64,000 nucleotides of DNA, taken from NCBI GenBank assembly GCA_038212445.1, contig JBBQUM010000029.1, positions 1 to 64,000 of the forward strand. Direction: 5' to 3'. Below the pieces are notes generated by a model that worked only from the letters and a program-made list of their open reading frames with translations, was not told where the DNA came from and made no database searches. Shown piece by piece: positions 39,972-48,753 of this stretch. Position 1 is the stretch's first letter, and each line of letters opens with the position of its first letter. The stretch comes from TMP-7 sp038212445. GTDB lineage: Bacteria; Acidobacteriota; Terriglobia; Bryobacterales; Bryobacteraceae. The position numbers and the translations under genes are program-made.

Positions 39972-42296
39972 CTAGTATTGAACCGCGTATTGTCCGGAAA
40001 GCGCTGCAAGGTAGAGAGCGGTCTGCACGCGCTGAGTATTGTCGGAAGAGGCCGTCACGGCGGTGGCGAGCGACGTCCTCACAGTGGCCGGCATGCGGCC
40101 GTAGAAGAACTTCTGATCCACCAAGTCGAGCAACTGAGCCGTGTTGCCGGCCACCGCGTTGAAGGGCGACAGGTCGATGCTGGGGTCGCTGTTGGGCTGG
40201 TTGAGCATCTGGTAAATCATGTTCGCGCGCTCCACCGATTCAGTCGGCGTGTAGATCTGAAACTCGGGACCGTACAACGCCGGGTGCGACGGCAGACGGT
40301 ACGACGGCGAGTAATAGCTGAATACCGACGGCGGATTGGCGACCTCCTGTCCCATAGCGACGAAGTTCCAGGGAATGACGGTAGCGGGTCCGATGTTGCC
40401 GTTCATCATTCGCACAAAGCTCACGATTTGATAGATGGGATCCTTCAGCCGGCCGCTCGACGCCGTCGCAGTGTCCTGCCGCGCTTCCGCGTCGGTGAGG
40501 ATGGCGCGCAGCACGGCCTTGAGGTCGCCGCGCACACCGCTGCCGTTGTCGTTGAAGACGGCGGCGATGCGCTGGATGTACGCGGGACTCGGATTGCTCG
40601 TCACCAGGCTGCGGATCAGCCGGGTGGCGATGAACGGCCCGGTATTGGCGTGCTTAAACACGCAATCGAGCACGCCGTCCAGATCCTGCTGCACGGTCTG
40701 TCCTGAGGGCAACACGCAGCCATTGATTAGCGTTTTCTGCGTGGTGTCGTGGTTCTGCGGCCGCGTCTCCATGACCGGCGCTGAGAAGTTCTCCCAGTTG
40801 TTGGCCGAGGGCTGAGTGCCCGCCGCAGTGGGGTAGGTCCAACCGGTGAGCGCGAGCGCGTGCTGTCGAATGTCGGCCTGCGTGTAAGTGGGCACCGGCT
40901 GCCCGTTGACAAGTTTCACTGAACCGTCGGGATTCAACTGGTTCAATCCGATGGTGAACAGCTGCATCAGTTCACGGGCGAAATTTTCGTTCGCGCCGCC
41001 GTTCAGGCCTGGCTTATTGCTATTCGCCAAGTCGAGATATTTCCCCATCTGCGGACTCACGGCGATCTCGCCGAGCAGCGTGCGGTAGTTGCCGAACGCG
41101 TTGCGGCTGAGAATCTGCTGGTAGGGCACGAACTCGTCCGGGTAGATATTTTTGTTCATCGAAATGACGATGATCTGGCTGAGCGCCCACGCCATCTTCT
41201 GGCGCAACTGATCGGGCGCGGTGGTCAGCCGGTTCAGCGTCAACGACTGTACAGTCGAACTCTGCGCCGGCATGGGGATCGTAGTCTCCGGCAGCGCAAA
41301 TTGCGCATCGAGCCAGCCGCTGATGCCTTGCGACTGTACGTTGGCGAGTTCTTGCGGCGTCGGACCGAATGCCGACTGCTCCAGGAATCGTCCCGCTGTG
41401 AGTGTCGCCCCGTTATTGCCGGGAGTGCCGCCGCCTCCACCTCCCGCTGCCTGAAGAGTGACCACCCCCTGCGCCGACTTGGTGGAATCGGCGACGCTCG
41501 TCGCGCGTACGGTTACTGAGGGATTCGCGGGCATCGCGGACGGTGCGGTATACAAGCCGGCAGCGGTCACGGTCCCCGCGCTGGCCGACCATGTCACCGC
41601 GGTGTTCGCCGTCCCCGTCACGGTGGCAGCGAATTGCACCGTTCCCGACAACGCCGATGTTGCCGTGCCAGGAGCCACTGAGACGGTCACGGGCGCAGGC
41701 GGAGCGGTGGTCACCGTGATGTTGTAGCCCTGACTCACGACGCCGCCCGGGTTGGGATGCGCGACGGTCACCGCAAATTTGCCGGCTTGGGGGAGATCGC
41801 CGGCGGCGTTCAATGTGGTCGCATTCACATAAGTGGTGGTCCAAATAACGCCATTTACTTTCACCACAGCCTGCGGAATAAAGTTGCTTCCATTAATTGC
41901 GAAGGATTTTCCCACACCGGTCGTAAATGTATTCGGATTTGTAGACCAAACCCATGGCGTCGGCTGAGAAATTGTGACTGCTGACTCACCAAAAATCGTT
42001 GGCTTAGAAGTACTGGCAGCGCGGATCTTCACCACGTTGGCGGAGGGTACTACTGACGGCGCCGTGTACTGCCCGGCCTGGGTGATCACACCGAATTGCG
42101 CGCTCCCGCCGGTGACTCCATTTACCGTCCAAGTCACCCCGCCCGGCGACACCGAAACGTAGGTCGTAAATTGCTGGGTGGTGCCCTTAACGACGCTTGC
42201 CGGGGATGGATAGACGGCGATAACGCCTTGACCCTGAGTTATTTGAGTGAAGACGAATGGGAAGAGCAGACAGGCCGAGCGGACGGATGGACTCAC
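39972..42296 (-). CDS. Secreted DUF1800 protein with Ig-like repeats
   Basis: About 774 aa. After a signal-like stretch (SACLLFPFVFTQI) come bacterial Ig-like repeats: VYPSPASVVKGTTQQFTTYV, an IPT-like part around residues 120-190, and VSVAPGTATSALSGTVQFAA with GLYTAPSAMP. From about residue 310 the DUF1800 domain follows (AGRFLEQSAFGPTPQELANV, FARELMQLFTIGLNQLNPDG, ALTGWTY). DUF1800/DUF1501 pairs are common in Acidobacteriota, with unknown function. I use GTG 42296, which has GGAAGATAGG upstream; a TTG at 42338 would extend it by 14 codons. Downstream DUF1501 starts 16 bases on. Confidence 0.85.
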   Translation of the reverse strand: MSPSVRSACLLFPFVFTQITQGQGVIAVYPSPASVVKGTTQQFTTYVSVSPGGVTWTVNGVTGGSAQFGVITQAGQYTAPSVVPSANVVKIRAASTSKPTIFGESAVTISQPTPWVWSTNPNTFTTGVGKSFAINGSNFIPQAVVKVNGVIWTTTYVNATTLNAAGDLPQAGKFAVTVAHPNPGGVVSQGYNITVTTAPPAPVTVSVAPGTATSALSGTVQFAATVTGTANTAVTWSASAGTVTAAGLYTAPSAMPANPSVTVRATSVADSTKSAQGVVTLQAAGGGGGGTPGNNGATLTAGRFLEQSAFGPTPQELANVQSQGISGWLDAQFALPETTIPMPAQSSTVQSLTLNRLTTAPDQLRQKMAWALSQIIVISMNKNIYPDEFVPYQQILSRNAFGNYRTLLGEIAVSPQMGKYLDLANSNKPGLNGGANENFARELMQLFTIGLNQLNPDGSVKLVNGQPVPTYTQADIRQHALALTGWTYPTAAGTQPSANNWENFSAPVMETRPQNHDTTQKTLINGCVLPSGQTVQQDLDGVLDCVFKHANTGPFIATRLIRSLVTSNPSPAYIQRIAAVFNDNGSGVRGDLKAVLRAILTDAEARQDTATASSGRLKDPIYQIVSFVRMMNGNIGPATVIPWNFVAMGQEVANPPSVFSYYSPSYRLPSHPALYGPEFQIYTPTESVERANMIYQMLNQPNSDPSIDLSPFNAVAGNTAQLLDLVDQKFFYGRMPATVRTSLATAVTASSDNTQRVQTALYLAALSGQYAVQY

Positions 42297-42696
42297 CTGC
42301 CTATCTTCCGTTACATGGTGCGCCAGGCGAGTACGCAAAAGACAGAAAGAGGCGAACAGAATGTCCCTACGTTACCTTAGGGGACCCCGTACTACTGTCG
42401 CCGTTGTGGGCACGCGGGTATTGGCACTACCCCCGTTGGGTACTGGAACTTTTAACAAATGCGGTTACTTCAATTGGGTAATTGAAGTACCCCCCTCTAA
42501 GGCATACGCTCTAAGACGAAAGTCCCATGCGCCTATTGATTAACGCGTAAGCTGGCTTTCTTTTGCAATAAATTGACTGATTTTCTTGTGGGTTTTTCGC
42601 GGAGGTGACACGGCCCACAAAGGCAGTTCAACGTAGCCGAAAACACGGCTCAAGAACCCGGCTTCCGGCCACTGATGGAGAACAAGGGATCAAATA
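42297..42696. promoter_or_regulatory. Divergent regulatory region with repeats and structured leader
   Basis: About 400 bases with no supported gene, noticeably richer in AT than its surroundings. Contents: a perfect palindrome TACTTCAATT-GGGT-AATTGAAGTA (42466-42489); five copies of GGGTA/TACCC at 42416, 42428, 42438, 42476 and 42488; and, toward the + strand gene, a stem TTGTGGG/CCCACAA (42586-42592 with 42614-42620), a stem AGCCG-AAAACA-CGGCT (42635-42650), and CCGG-CTT-CCGG (42658-42668). This may hold an operator array and a structured 5' leader for the gene at 42697. Confidence 0.5.
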
Positions 42697-44016
42697 ATGG
42701 TATTCCAAAGACAAATAACTTCCGCACCCAAAGCGATCTTGCTCGCAGGACTGATCGCCTGCCTCGGCACGCCGCTCTCTGCACAGGTCATTTACGACAA
42801 TATTCCGGTGCCTCAGCCGGGGAACCTCCCAAGCCAAGCCTTCGAAGCCACCCAGACGAGTGAATTCGGCGCTGGCGTGGTGTTTAGCCCCGGCTCCTCG
42901 CGCGTGCTCTCAACGGTGAAGGTCCTCATGTCCAGTTGGGGTTGCGTAACTGGCAGTTGGACAGACGGCTCGTGTGTCACCGCTCCCGGCTCCACGTTCA
43001 GCCATCCAATTACATTGAATATCTACGCAGTGGGTGTTGGTAATACGCTCGGCGGACCACTGGCGAGTAAGACGACTACCTTCGCAATACCTTTCCGGCC
43101 ATCCTACGATCCCGTGAAGTGTCCCGCAGCGCCCGGCCAACCGGGCAAATGGTTCGATGTAGTTACAAATTCCTGCAATAACGGCCTCGCAACCCCGATC
43201 GTTTTTGACTTTACGAGTTCCGGGATAACACTTCCCAACCAGGTGATCATCACAGTAGCTTTCAACACCACCCATTACGGCAAAACGCCTCTCGGACAGG
43301 GTACCGCCTGCTTCATCGCCGGCAACAACTGTGGATATGATTCGCTCAATGTGGGAGCCGAGAATCATCTGAGTGTTGGATCTTACCTGGATCCTACCGG
43401 CGCCTTCCTCAATTCCGCGACAGCAGGTCAATACTGCATCGGCGGCGGCCCCACCGGCACCCTGCGTCCCGATCTCACATGCTGGGGCGGATTCCAGCCT
43501 TCGTTCCAGGTCAGCGCTGTAGCCAACGGCGCCTACCTCACGAAGTACTTCGGCAATCTCAACATCGGCGACTCCGAGCTGAATTTGACGAACTCCGGGG
43601 CAAGTATCGGTGTACCGACTACTACCGGCAATATCTGCGCCAACCTATACGTGATCTCCGCGGACGAACAACTAGTGGCTTGTTGCAGCTGTCCAGTCAC
43701 GCCCAACGGTCTCATCAGTCTCTCCGCGAAGAGTCTTATCACCAATACGCTAACTCCCACAGTTCCGTCCTCGATGACGGTTGCGATCCTTGCATCCGCC
43801 AACACTGGCGCGTGCAATCCGGCGGCGCCCGGAGTCCTCGTACCCGGGCTCAGCGCCTGGGGCACGAACCTGCACGACGGCGGAGCTGTGACGGAGACCA
43901 AGTTCGTTGACTCGACAATCTCCGGCCCGATTCTTGGCAGGTTGACTTCGCTCTGCGGCTTCCTGCAAGCCAACGGAAGCGGCTATGGCATCTGCGGTGT
44001 CTGCAGGTTTGGCTAA
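42697..44016 (+). CDS. Secreted Cys-rich protein of unknown function
   Basis: A 439-aa protein with a clear signal peptide (APKAILLAGLIACLGTPLSAQ). The mature part is beta-rich, with an early VIYDNIPVPQPGNLPSQAFE phrase that resembles choice-of-anchor-type secreted domains, and a repeated Cys pattern (WGCVTGSWTDGSC, CFIAGNNCGYD, VACCSCPVTP, CGICGVC-like CGFLQ and GICGVCRFG at the very end). No sorting signal, PEP-CTERM or membrane anchor is present. It ends at a hairpin terminator. The long structured region upstream suggests controlled expression. I do not recognise the family. Confidence 0.65.
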   Translation: MVFQRQITSAPKAILLAGLIACLGTPLSAQVIYDNIPVPQPGNLPSQAFEATQTSEFGAGVVFSPGSSRVLSTVKVLMSSWGCVTGSWTDGSCVTAPGSTFSHPITLNIYAVGVGNTLGGPLASKTTTFAIPFRPSYDPVKCPAAPGQPGKWFDVVTNSCNNGLATPIVFDFTSSGITLPNQVIITVAFNTTHYGKTPLGQGTACFIAGNNCGYDSLNVGAENHLSVGSYLDPTGAFLNSATAGQYCIGGGPTGTLRPDLTCWGGFQPSFQVSAVANGAYLTKYFGNLNIGDSELNLTNSGASIGVPTTTGNICANLYVISADEQLVACCSCPVTPNGLISLSAKSLITNTLTPTVPSSMTVAILASANTGACNPAAPGVLVPGLSAWGTNLHDGGAVTETKFVDSTISGPILGRLTSLCGFLQANGSGYGICGVCRFG

Positions 44017-44042
44017 GAGAGCGCCCCTAAGTCCACAGCATG

Positions 44043-44077
44043 AATCCTGGGAGGGCGGGTCCCGCTCTTCCCGGATT
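44043..44077 (+). terminator. Terminator-like hairpin after the Cys-rich gene
   Basis: AATCCtGGGAGGGC (44043-44056) pairs, with one bulge and G-U pairs, with GCTCTTCCCGGATT (44064-44077), followed by TTCTT. It separates the + strand secreted gene from the convergent ROK gene. Confidence 0.5.
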
Positions 44078-44083
44078 TCTTGG

Positions 44084-45289
44084 TTAGACTGCTACTTCGC
44101 CCAACTGCCCGAAGTGCTTCTGTAACACCAGCGCCACCGTCCCACGCAGGCGCGCCATTCCGTCTTCGTGGACCGGCACCACCTGAGGCACCGAACCGCC
44201 CGGCAAAACCTGCGCCCGCACCTCAGCCTCAATCACCGGACCAAACCGGTGCCAGGAGCGCGTCAACTCGCCGATGACCAGGATTCGCTCGGGCGACAGA
44301 CCAGCCACGATCATGCGCATTCCGCGGCCGAGGTATCGCGCCATGCAGTCCACGGCGTCGATGGCGCTCTTGTTGCCCTGATCCGCGAGAATCAGCAGAT
44401 CGATGAAGCTCGTCTTGTCCGCGGTATCCGTACTCTGCGATTCAATGAAGTAGCGGAGTGCCGCGCGATTCGACGCAAAAACCTCCCAGCAGCCGCGGCT
44501 GCCGCAGGTGCATGCCGGACCCTGCGGGTCGAGCGGCACATGTCCGAATTCTCCCGCCATTCCTCGAAATCCTCGTGCCAATTGACCGTTGATAAACAAT
44601 CCAGTGCCTATACCTTCCGAAACGGTGACCGCAACCAAATTGCTGACTGGATTCTCCTGTTTGAACCAGACCGCCGAAAGCACGCTCGCGTTAGCGGCGT
44701 TCTCCATCACGACGTCGAGGCCTGTGGCTTCCGCAATTGGCGTACGAAGGTCGCATTCCGGCCATTTGAGGTTGGGAGCGAACACCAGGCGATTGCTGTC
44801 GGTGTCAAAGCGGCCCGGCAGCGTGATGCCAATGCCCTCAACCATCTTGTCCCGGCACCCCTGAATCATCCTTTTGATTCGCTCAACCAACTCGCGTATG
44901 GCCTGATCCGGATGGTTCGGAGTTGGAATCTGCTCTTGAGAATTGAAGCGGCCGTTCACATCCGCCACCGCCAGTGTGATCTGGCTCGGCCGAACGTCGA
45001 CGCCGATGATCACTCGGTCTTCATTTAGCCGTAACGAAGTTGGGTGCCTGCCGCGCGGAAGTTTCGCCGTGGGCCCATCCACCACCCAGCTTTCCTTGAT
45101 CAGGTCCTCGACAATCAGCGAAATCGTGCTTCGCTGCAAGCCGGAAACTCGTGCCAGGTCCGCCCGCGATAACGGCTGCCGGGTGCGAATCAGGTTCAGC
45201 ACCAGCCGGCGATTAAAATCGCGGACGGCCTCGTTGGAATGCCCCAGCATCGTGGTGGTGGGCACTCGCTTGATCAGGTCAACCGGCAT
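44084..45289 (-). CDS. ROK-family transcriptional repressor, probable xylose/xylan regulator
   Basis: A 401-aa ROK repressor (NagC/XylR type). An N-terminal MarR-like HTH (SRADLARVSGLQRSTISLIVEDL, residues about 40-65) precedes a sugar-kinase-like fold with IIGVDVRPSQITLAVAD, the ROK signature GEFGHVPLDPQGPACTCGSRGCWE (zinc-binding CxCGxxGCxE) and VTVSEGIGTGLFING. It lies 5 bases downstream of the GH67 gene at the end of the SDR-GH67-ROK run. By position it should bind an operator in the 48567-48753 region and answer xylose, xylobiose or an aldouronic acid. Ligand is inference. Confidence 0.9.
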   Translation of the reverse strand: MPVDLIKRVPTTTMLGHSNEAVRDFNRRLVLNLIRTRQPLSRADLARVSGLQRSTISLIVEDLIKESWVVDGPTAKLPRGRHPTSLRLNEDRVIIGVDVRPSQITLAVADVNGRFNSQEQIPTPNHPDQAIRELVERIKRMIQGCRDKMVEGIGITLPGRFDTDSNRLVFAPNLKWPECDLRTPIAEATGLDVVMENAANASVLSAVWFKQENPVSNLVAVTVSEGIGTGLFINGQLARGFRGMAGEFGHVPLDPQGPACTCGSRGCWEVFASNRAALRYFIESQSTDTADKTSFIDLLILADQGNKSAIDAVDCMARYLGRGMRMIVAGLSPERILVIGELTRSWHRFGPVIEAEVRAQVLPGGSVPQVVPVHEDGMARLRGTVALVLQKHFGQLGEVAV

Positions 45290-45294
45290 TCGGT

Positions 45295-47787
45295 CTACTC
45301 TCTCACAATCTCAAGATAATCAACTGCTGCGGACTCTCCACTGTCACGCGTCCCCTCGATTCGGATTTCATCGCCCTGCCTAAGCGCCACTCCGCGAATC
45401 ACTCGCAAAGTGGACGAAGACGAATCAATGCGGCGCGACGGAAAATGATCGTCCGCCCTCCACTCGTCTACCGTCTGGCCGGCTACGGAAAGGCGAAAGC
45501 GCGACACACCGTCATTCTGATCGAAATACCTGACCCGAATCGTGTACCATCCCGGAGCCATGGCGAATCGCTGTGTCGCTGAACATGTTCCACTCGTGCA
45601 CTCAATGGCCTTGGCTCCCGAAGCGGCCTCCCAAGGCGTTACGTACACGATCGCATAGCCCTGAAGCTGCAACGACTCAGCTTCTATCCGGCCGGGAAAA
45701 TTGCCTGCCCTCCCCTTCTGGTCTGCGATTCCCGACGTTTGCAGAAACCATGTACTCACGGCATCGCGCCATTCGATGGCGTGCCCCGCCTGATATCGCA
45801 ACTGCGCCAGCACCGCTTCGTAGCGTTGTTGATCCACCGCGCCCGCCAGCCTTTGCCACTGACGAACCCAGCCCTCTACTTCGGCTGCGCCCTGATAATG
45901 CAGATCATAGATCGTCTGGATGATCGTCTTACCCGAGTGGAGCACGTGCGTGTAGGGCAGGTGGTGCATGAACAAAACCAGGTCGTCGGGACAGGTCGCC
46001 ACCGGCTCGTACAGCTTTGCCACCTGCGGCCGATATTGCCCGATGTACCCGGTGCCGGTGGCGGAAGTGCGATCCATTCCAGCGCCATGCTCATTCGCAC
46101 GGTGCCACTGGCCCCAACCGTTGCGCTCCGAGGCTTCCACTGCAGGACCGAAGTGACTGCCGGTAATTGCTGTCAGTGTCTGCAGCCCCAGCGGACCGGT
46201 GTAATTCTCATAGGTCCGCCACGAACTCAGTTGAATCGAACTGATCACTTCGAGCACAGCGGGATCGCTGCCGAACGTCTGCCGCGTCCACTCGCCGACG
46301 ATCGCGCGGGAGGAAAGGTCCGGATTCCAGGCCAGCCGTCCATAGGCATACAAGTTCGCCTGCGACAGATGATTTCCGAGCCAGTTGTCGTCCATGCCGA
46401 CGTTTGAGACGCCCACGAAGCCGCCGTGCGGACGGTTGAACGTGCGCCCCGCCACCAGCGCTTTCACGGGCGTGCCCGCGTGCCCGGCGTGCAAATCGGT
46501 GTCCAACGCGTCCTTCCACATCGGCGCCAGGAACACCGTGTGCCGGGCCTGTCCAAAATATTCCTGCGTGATCTGCAGTTCGATCGCCTGATTGGTCTTC
46601 TCCAGTGCGCCGAAGAGCGGAGAAGCCGGTTCGCGCACCTGAAAGTCGATGGGACCGTGCTTGATCTGAATCACGACGTTGTCTTCGAACTTGCCGTCGA
46701 GCGGTTGGAAGTTGTCGTAGGCAGCCCGTGCGCGATCGTTCTTCGAGTTGCGCCAGTCGAGGTTGTGATCGTAGACGAAGGCGCGGTAGAACATCAGCCC
46801 GCCATGCGGCTTCAACGCGCGTGCCACCGTGTTGGCCGCGTCGGCGTGAGTACGGCCATAAGCGGACGGCCCCACTCTGCCCTCAGAGTCGGCCTTCATG
46901 ACGAACCCGCCCAGATCGGGGACGGCCGCATAAATCTCGTCCACCTTGCTCTTCCACCACGCGGCCACAGCCGGAAGCGACGGGTCGAAGGTTTCCATCC
47001 CACCCACTCTTTTGGGACTTCCAAAGTCCACCGACAGCACCAGGCGGATACCCCACTCGCGGAAGACCGCAGCCACTCGCGCTACTTGCGGCAGAAACTC
47101 CGTGGAAATCACTCTGGGGTTGGCGTTGACGTTGTTAATCGAGCAGCCGTTGATGCCGAGAGAAGCCAGCATACGTGCATAGTCCCGCACCCGTGAGAGG
47201 TCGGCGCGGATATTGTCCGCTTCGAAGAAAATCGACCGTCCTCCGTAGCCGCGTTCGATCGTGCCGTCGAGATTGTCCCAATGATTGATCCAGCGCACCG
47301 GTGCGTAGGGCGTTTGCATTTCATTCAGCGAGCCCAGTGGTTCTCGCAGCGAGATCTTCCGCAACAGCGCGAACGTCCCGTACAGCACGCCGCGATCGTT
47401 TTGCGCAGTGACAACCAGATGCCTGGTTCCGCCAACCATGATCGTCTTGAGAAGGAACGCATCCTCCTTCATACTGGCGGGCAACGCCGCGGCCGGCACC
47501 AACTTCTTCACCGCAGCCAGCGTCCCCAAAAGGACGGCACTCTCGGAGCGAAGCTGGGTCTCCACTCTCTCCGTACGCCCCAACATCCCCTTGACACCGC
47601 GCAGCAGTTCGCCGCTAGCACTGTCGAGCACCGGCGATTCTCCGGCAGTCACGACGATGGCCGGCAAGGTTCGCGGTAGATCCGCACCGCCAACCGGCGC
47701 GTAACGCAGCCAGGCGTCGTAACCCGTATCAGCTTGCAACGCAGTCAGTGCCGGGAAGGCGAGAACGAGCGCACGTATTAAGGTCAT
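45295..47787 (-). CDS. GH67 alpha-glucuronidase with extra C-terminal CBM-like domain
   Basis: An 830-aa secreted or periplasmic enzyme that removes 4-O-methyl-glucuronic acid from xylo-oligosaccharides. Signal peptide: TLIRALVLAFPALTALQAD. GH67 marks: YAPVGG, HLVVTAQNDRGVLYGTFALLR, RWINHWDNLDGTIERGYGG, NGCSINNVNANP, GGFVMKADSEGRVGPSAYGR with the acidic catalytic region, and EYFGQARHTVFLAPMWKD. Residues about 695-830 (GRIEAESLQLQGYAIVYVTP onward) form a CBM6/35-like beta-sandwich ending in AAVDYLEIV, not part of the basic GH67 fold. ATG 47787 begins the signal peptide; the frame extends to 48042 inside the SDR gene. Confidence 0.92.
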   Translation of the reverse strand: MTLIRALVLAFPALTALQADTGYDAWLRYAPVGGADLPRTLPAIVVTAGESPVLDSASGELLRGVKGMLGRTERVETQLRSESAVLLGTLAAVKKLVPAAALPASMKEDAFLLKTIMVGGTRHLVVTAQNDRGVLYGTFALLRKISLREPLGSLNEMQTPYAPVRWINHWDNLDGTIERGYGGRSIFFEADNIRADLSRVRDYARMLASLGINGCSINNVNANPRVISTEFLPQVARVAAVFREWGIRLVLSVDFGSPKRVGGMETFDPSLPAVAAWWKSKVDEIYAAVPDLGGFVMKADSEGRVGPSAYGRTHADAANTVARALKPHGGLMFYRAFVYDHNLDWRNSKNDRARAAYDNFQPLDGKFEDNVVIQIKHGPIDFQVREPASPLFGALEKTNQAIELQITQEYFGQARHTVFLAPMWKDALDTDLHAGHAGTPVKALVAGRTFNRPHGGFVGVSNVGMDDNWLGNHLSQANLYAYGRLAWNPDLSSRAIVGEWTRQTFGSDPAVLEVISSIQLSSWRTYENYTGPLGLQTLTAITGSHFGPAVEASERNGWGQWHRANEHGAGMDRTSATGTGYIGQYRPQVAKLYEPVATCPDDLVLFMHHLPYTHVLHSGKTIIQTIYDLHYQGAAEVEGWVRQWQRLAGAVDQQRYEAVLAQLRYQAGHAIEWRDAVSTWFLQTSGIADQKGRAGNFPGRIEAESLQLQGYAIVYVTPWEAASGAKAIECTSGTCSATQRFAMAPGWYTIRVRYFDQNDGVSRFRLSVAGQTVDEWRADDHFPSRRIDSSSSTLRVIRGVALRQGDEIRIEGTRDSGESAAVDYLEIVRE

Positions 47788-47792
47788 GGAAT

Positions 47793-48566
47793 TTAGCAGT
47801 TGACGCCTGATGCCAGAAAACCACCGTCGACGGTGATGCATTGACCTGTGATATAGCTCGCCGCATCCGACGCCAGCAGTACGGCGGCGCCCGCAAGCTC
47901 TTCGGGACGGCCAAATCGCCCGGCCGGCGTACGCCCGAGCAATTCCTTCCCCCGCGGCGTATTCAAAACCAGGTCGCGATTCAATTCGGTAGGGAACACT
48001 CCCGGCGCAATCGCATTCACGCAAATGCCGTCGCGAGCCCATTCCACCCCGAGACTTCGCGTGAGCGACAACACTCCTGCTTTCGACGCACAGTAAGCCG
48101 CCACATCACGGAACGCTACGAAAGAACTGAGCGAGGCGATGTTGATCACGCGCCCTCGCCCACTGGCCTTTAAGGCCGGGTGGAATTCCTGGCAGGCGCG
48201 CAGCATCCCGGTCAGATTCGAATCCTGAAGCCCCGCCCATTCCGCCTCGCTCACCTCGAGCGTCGGCTTTCGAAATGTCTGGCCGGCGGCGTTGACCAGG
48301 ATGTCCACACGGCCGAAGCCGGCGATCACCGCATTCAGCAGAGCATGGATCGACTCACGATTCGTAACGTCCACCGGATACCGTAAAGTTCTCCTGCCGG
48401 CAGCCTCGATTTCATCGCACGCCTGATTGACGGCATCGCTGCGGCGTCCGCTCGGAGTGACGTGCGCGCCGGCGGACGCCAATCCCGCGGCGATCGCCCG
48501 GCCTAGGCCCGAAGTTCCACCAATCACTACCGCCACACGATCGGTCAGGTCCAGGCTGGGGTGCAC
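47793..48566 (-). CDS. SDR-family oxidoreductase, possible sugar or sugar-acid dehydrogenase
   Basis: A 257-aa short-chain dehydrogenase. It has the NAD(P) glycine motif GGTSGLG (near residue 15), NAAGQ, the catalytic Ser in NIASLSS, and YCASKAG carrying Tyr-x3-Lys. The start of the fold, LTDRVAVVIGGTSGLGRAIA, is close to gluconate 5-dehydrogenase/3-ketoacyl-reductase-like members. In this locus it may act on glucuronate or fructuronate after GH67. I use GTG 48566, with AGGA 8 bases upstream; a TTG frame start lies at 48590. It ends 5 bases before the GH67 gene. Confidence 0.85.
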   Translation of the reverse strand: MHPSLDLTDRVAVVIGGTSGLGRAIAAGLASAGAHVTPSGRRSDAVNQACDEIEAAGRRTLRYPVDVTNRESIHALLNAVIAGFGRVDILVNAAGQTFRKPTLEVSEAEWAGLQDSNLTGMLRACQEFHPALKASGRGRVINIASLSSFVAFRDVAAYCASKAGVLSLTRSLGVEWARDGICVNAIAPGVFPTELNRDLVLNTPRGKELLGRTPAGRFGRPEELAGAAVLLASDAASYITGQCITVDGGFLASGVNC

Positions 48567-48685
48567 TCGGTTAATCCTAAGCCACAACAATATCGAACTT
48601 GAGAGGTTTTTTCCAGAAGCACCGCAATCCTATGTCAGCAGCCGAGTTGCTCGTGTCTGACCTTCCCGGCTAATACCCGGCATGC

Positions 48686-48735
48686 TTGACTTTCTGAACC
48701 GATTGTTTATATTTAATTTGATCGCCAAACAATCG
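48686..48735 (+). promoter_or_regulatory. Promoter and inverted repeat of the xylan-locus TonB receptor
   Basis: TTGACT (48686-48691), a 16-base spacer and TATATT (48708-48713) form a good sigma70 promoter. CGATTGTTT (48700-48708) and AAACAATCG (48727-48735) are perfect 9-bp inverse complements 18 bases apart, bracketing the -10 and the predicted start of transcription. This is a natural place for ROK repressor binding. AGGAGG lies just ahead of ATG 48754. Confidence 0.6.
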
Positions 48736-48753
48736 ATCTTCAGGAGGTCTTCC

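Noticed and set aside
42586..42696. c-di-GMP (GEMM) riboswitch
   Set aside because: Stems exist, but I could not match the conserved GEMM core sequences, so I report only a structured leader.
48682..48753. 24-codon upstream extension of the TonB receptor
   Set aside because: It covers the promoter and inverted repeat; AGGAGG stands before ATG 48754, which begins the signal peptide.
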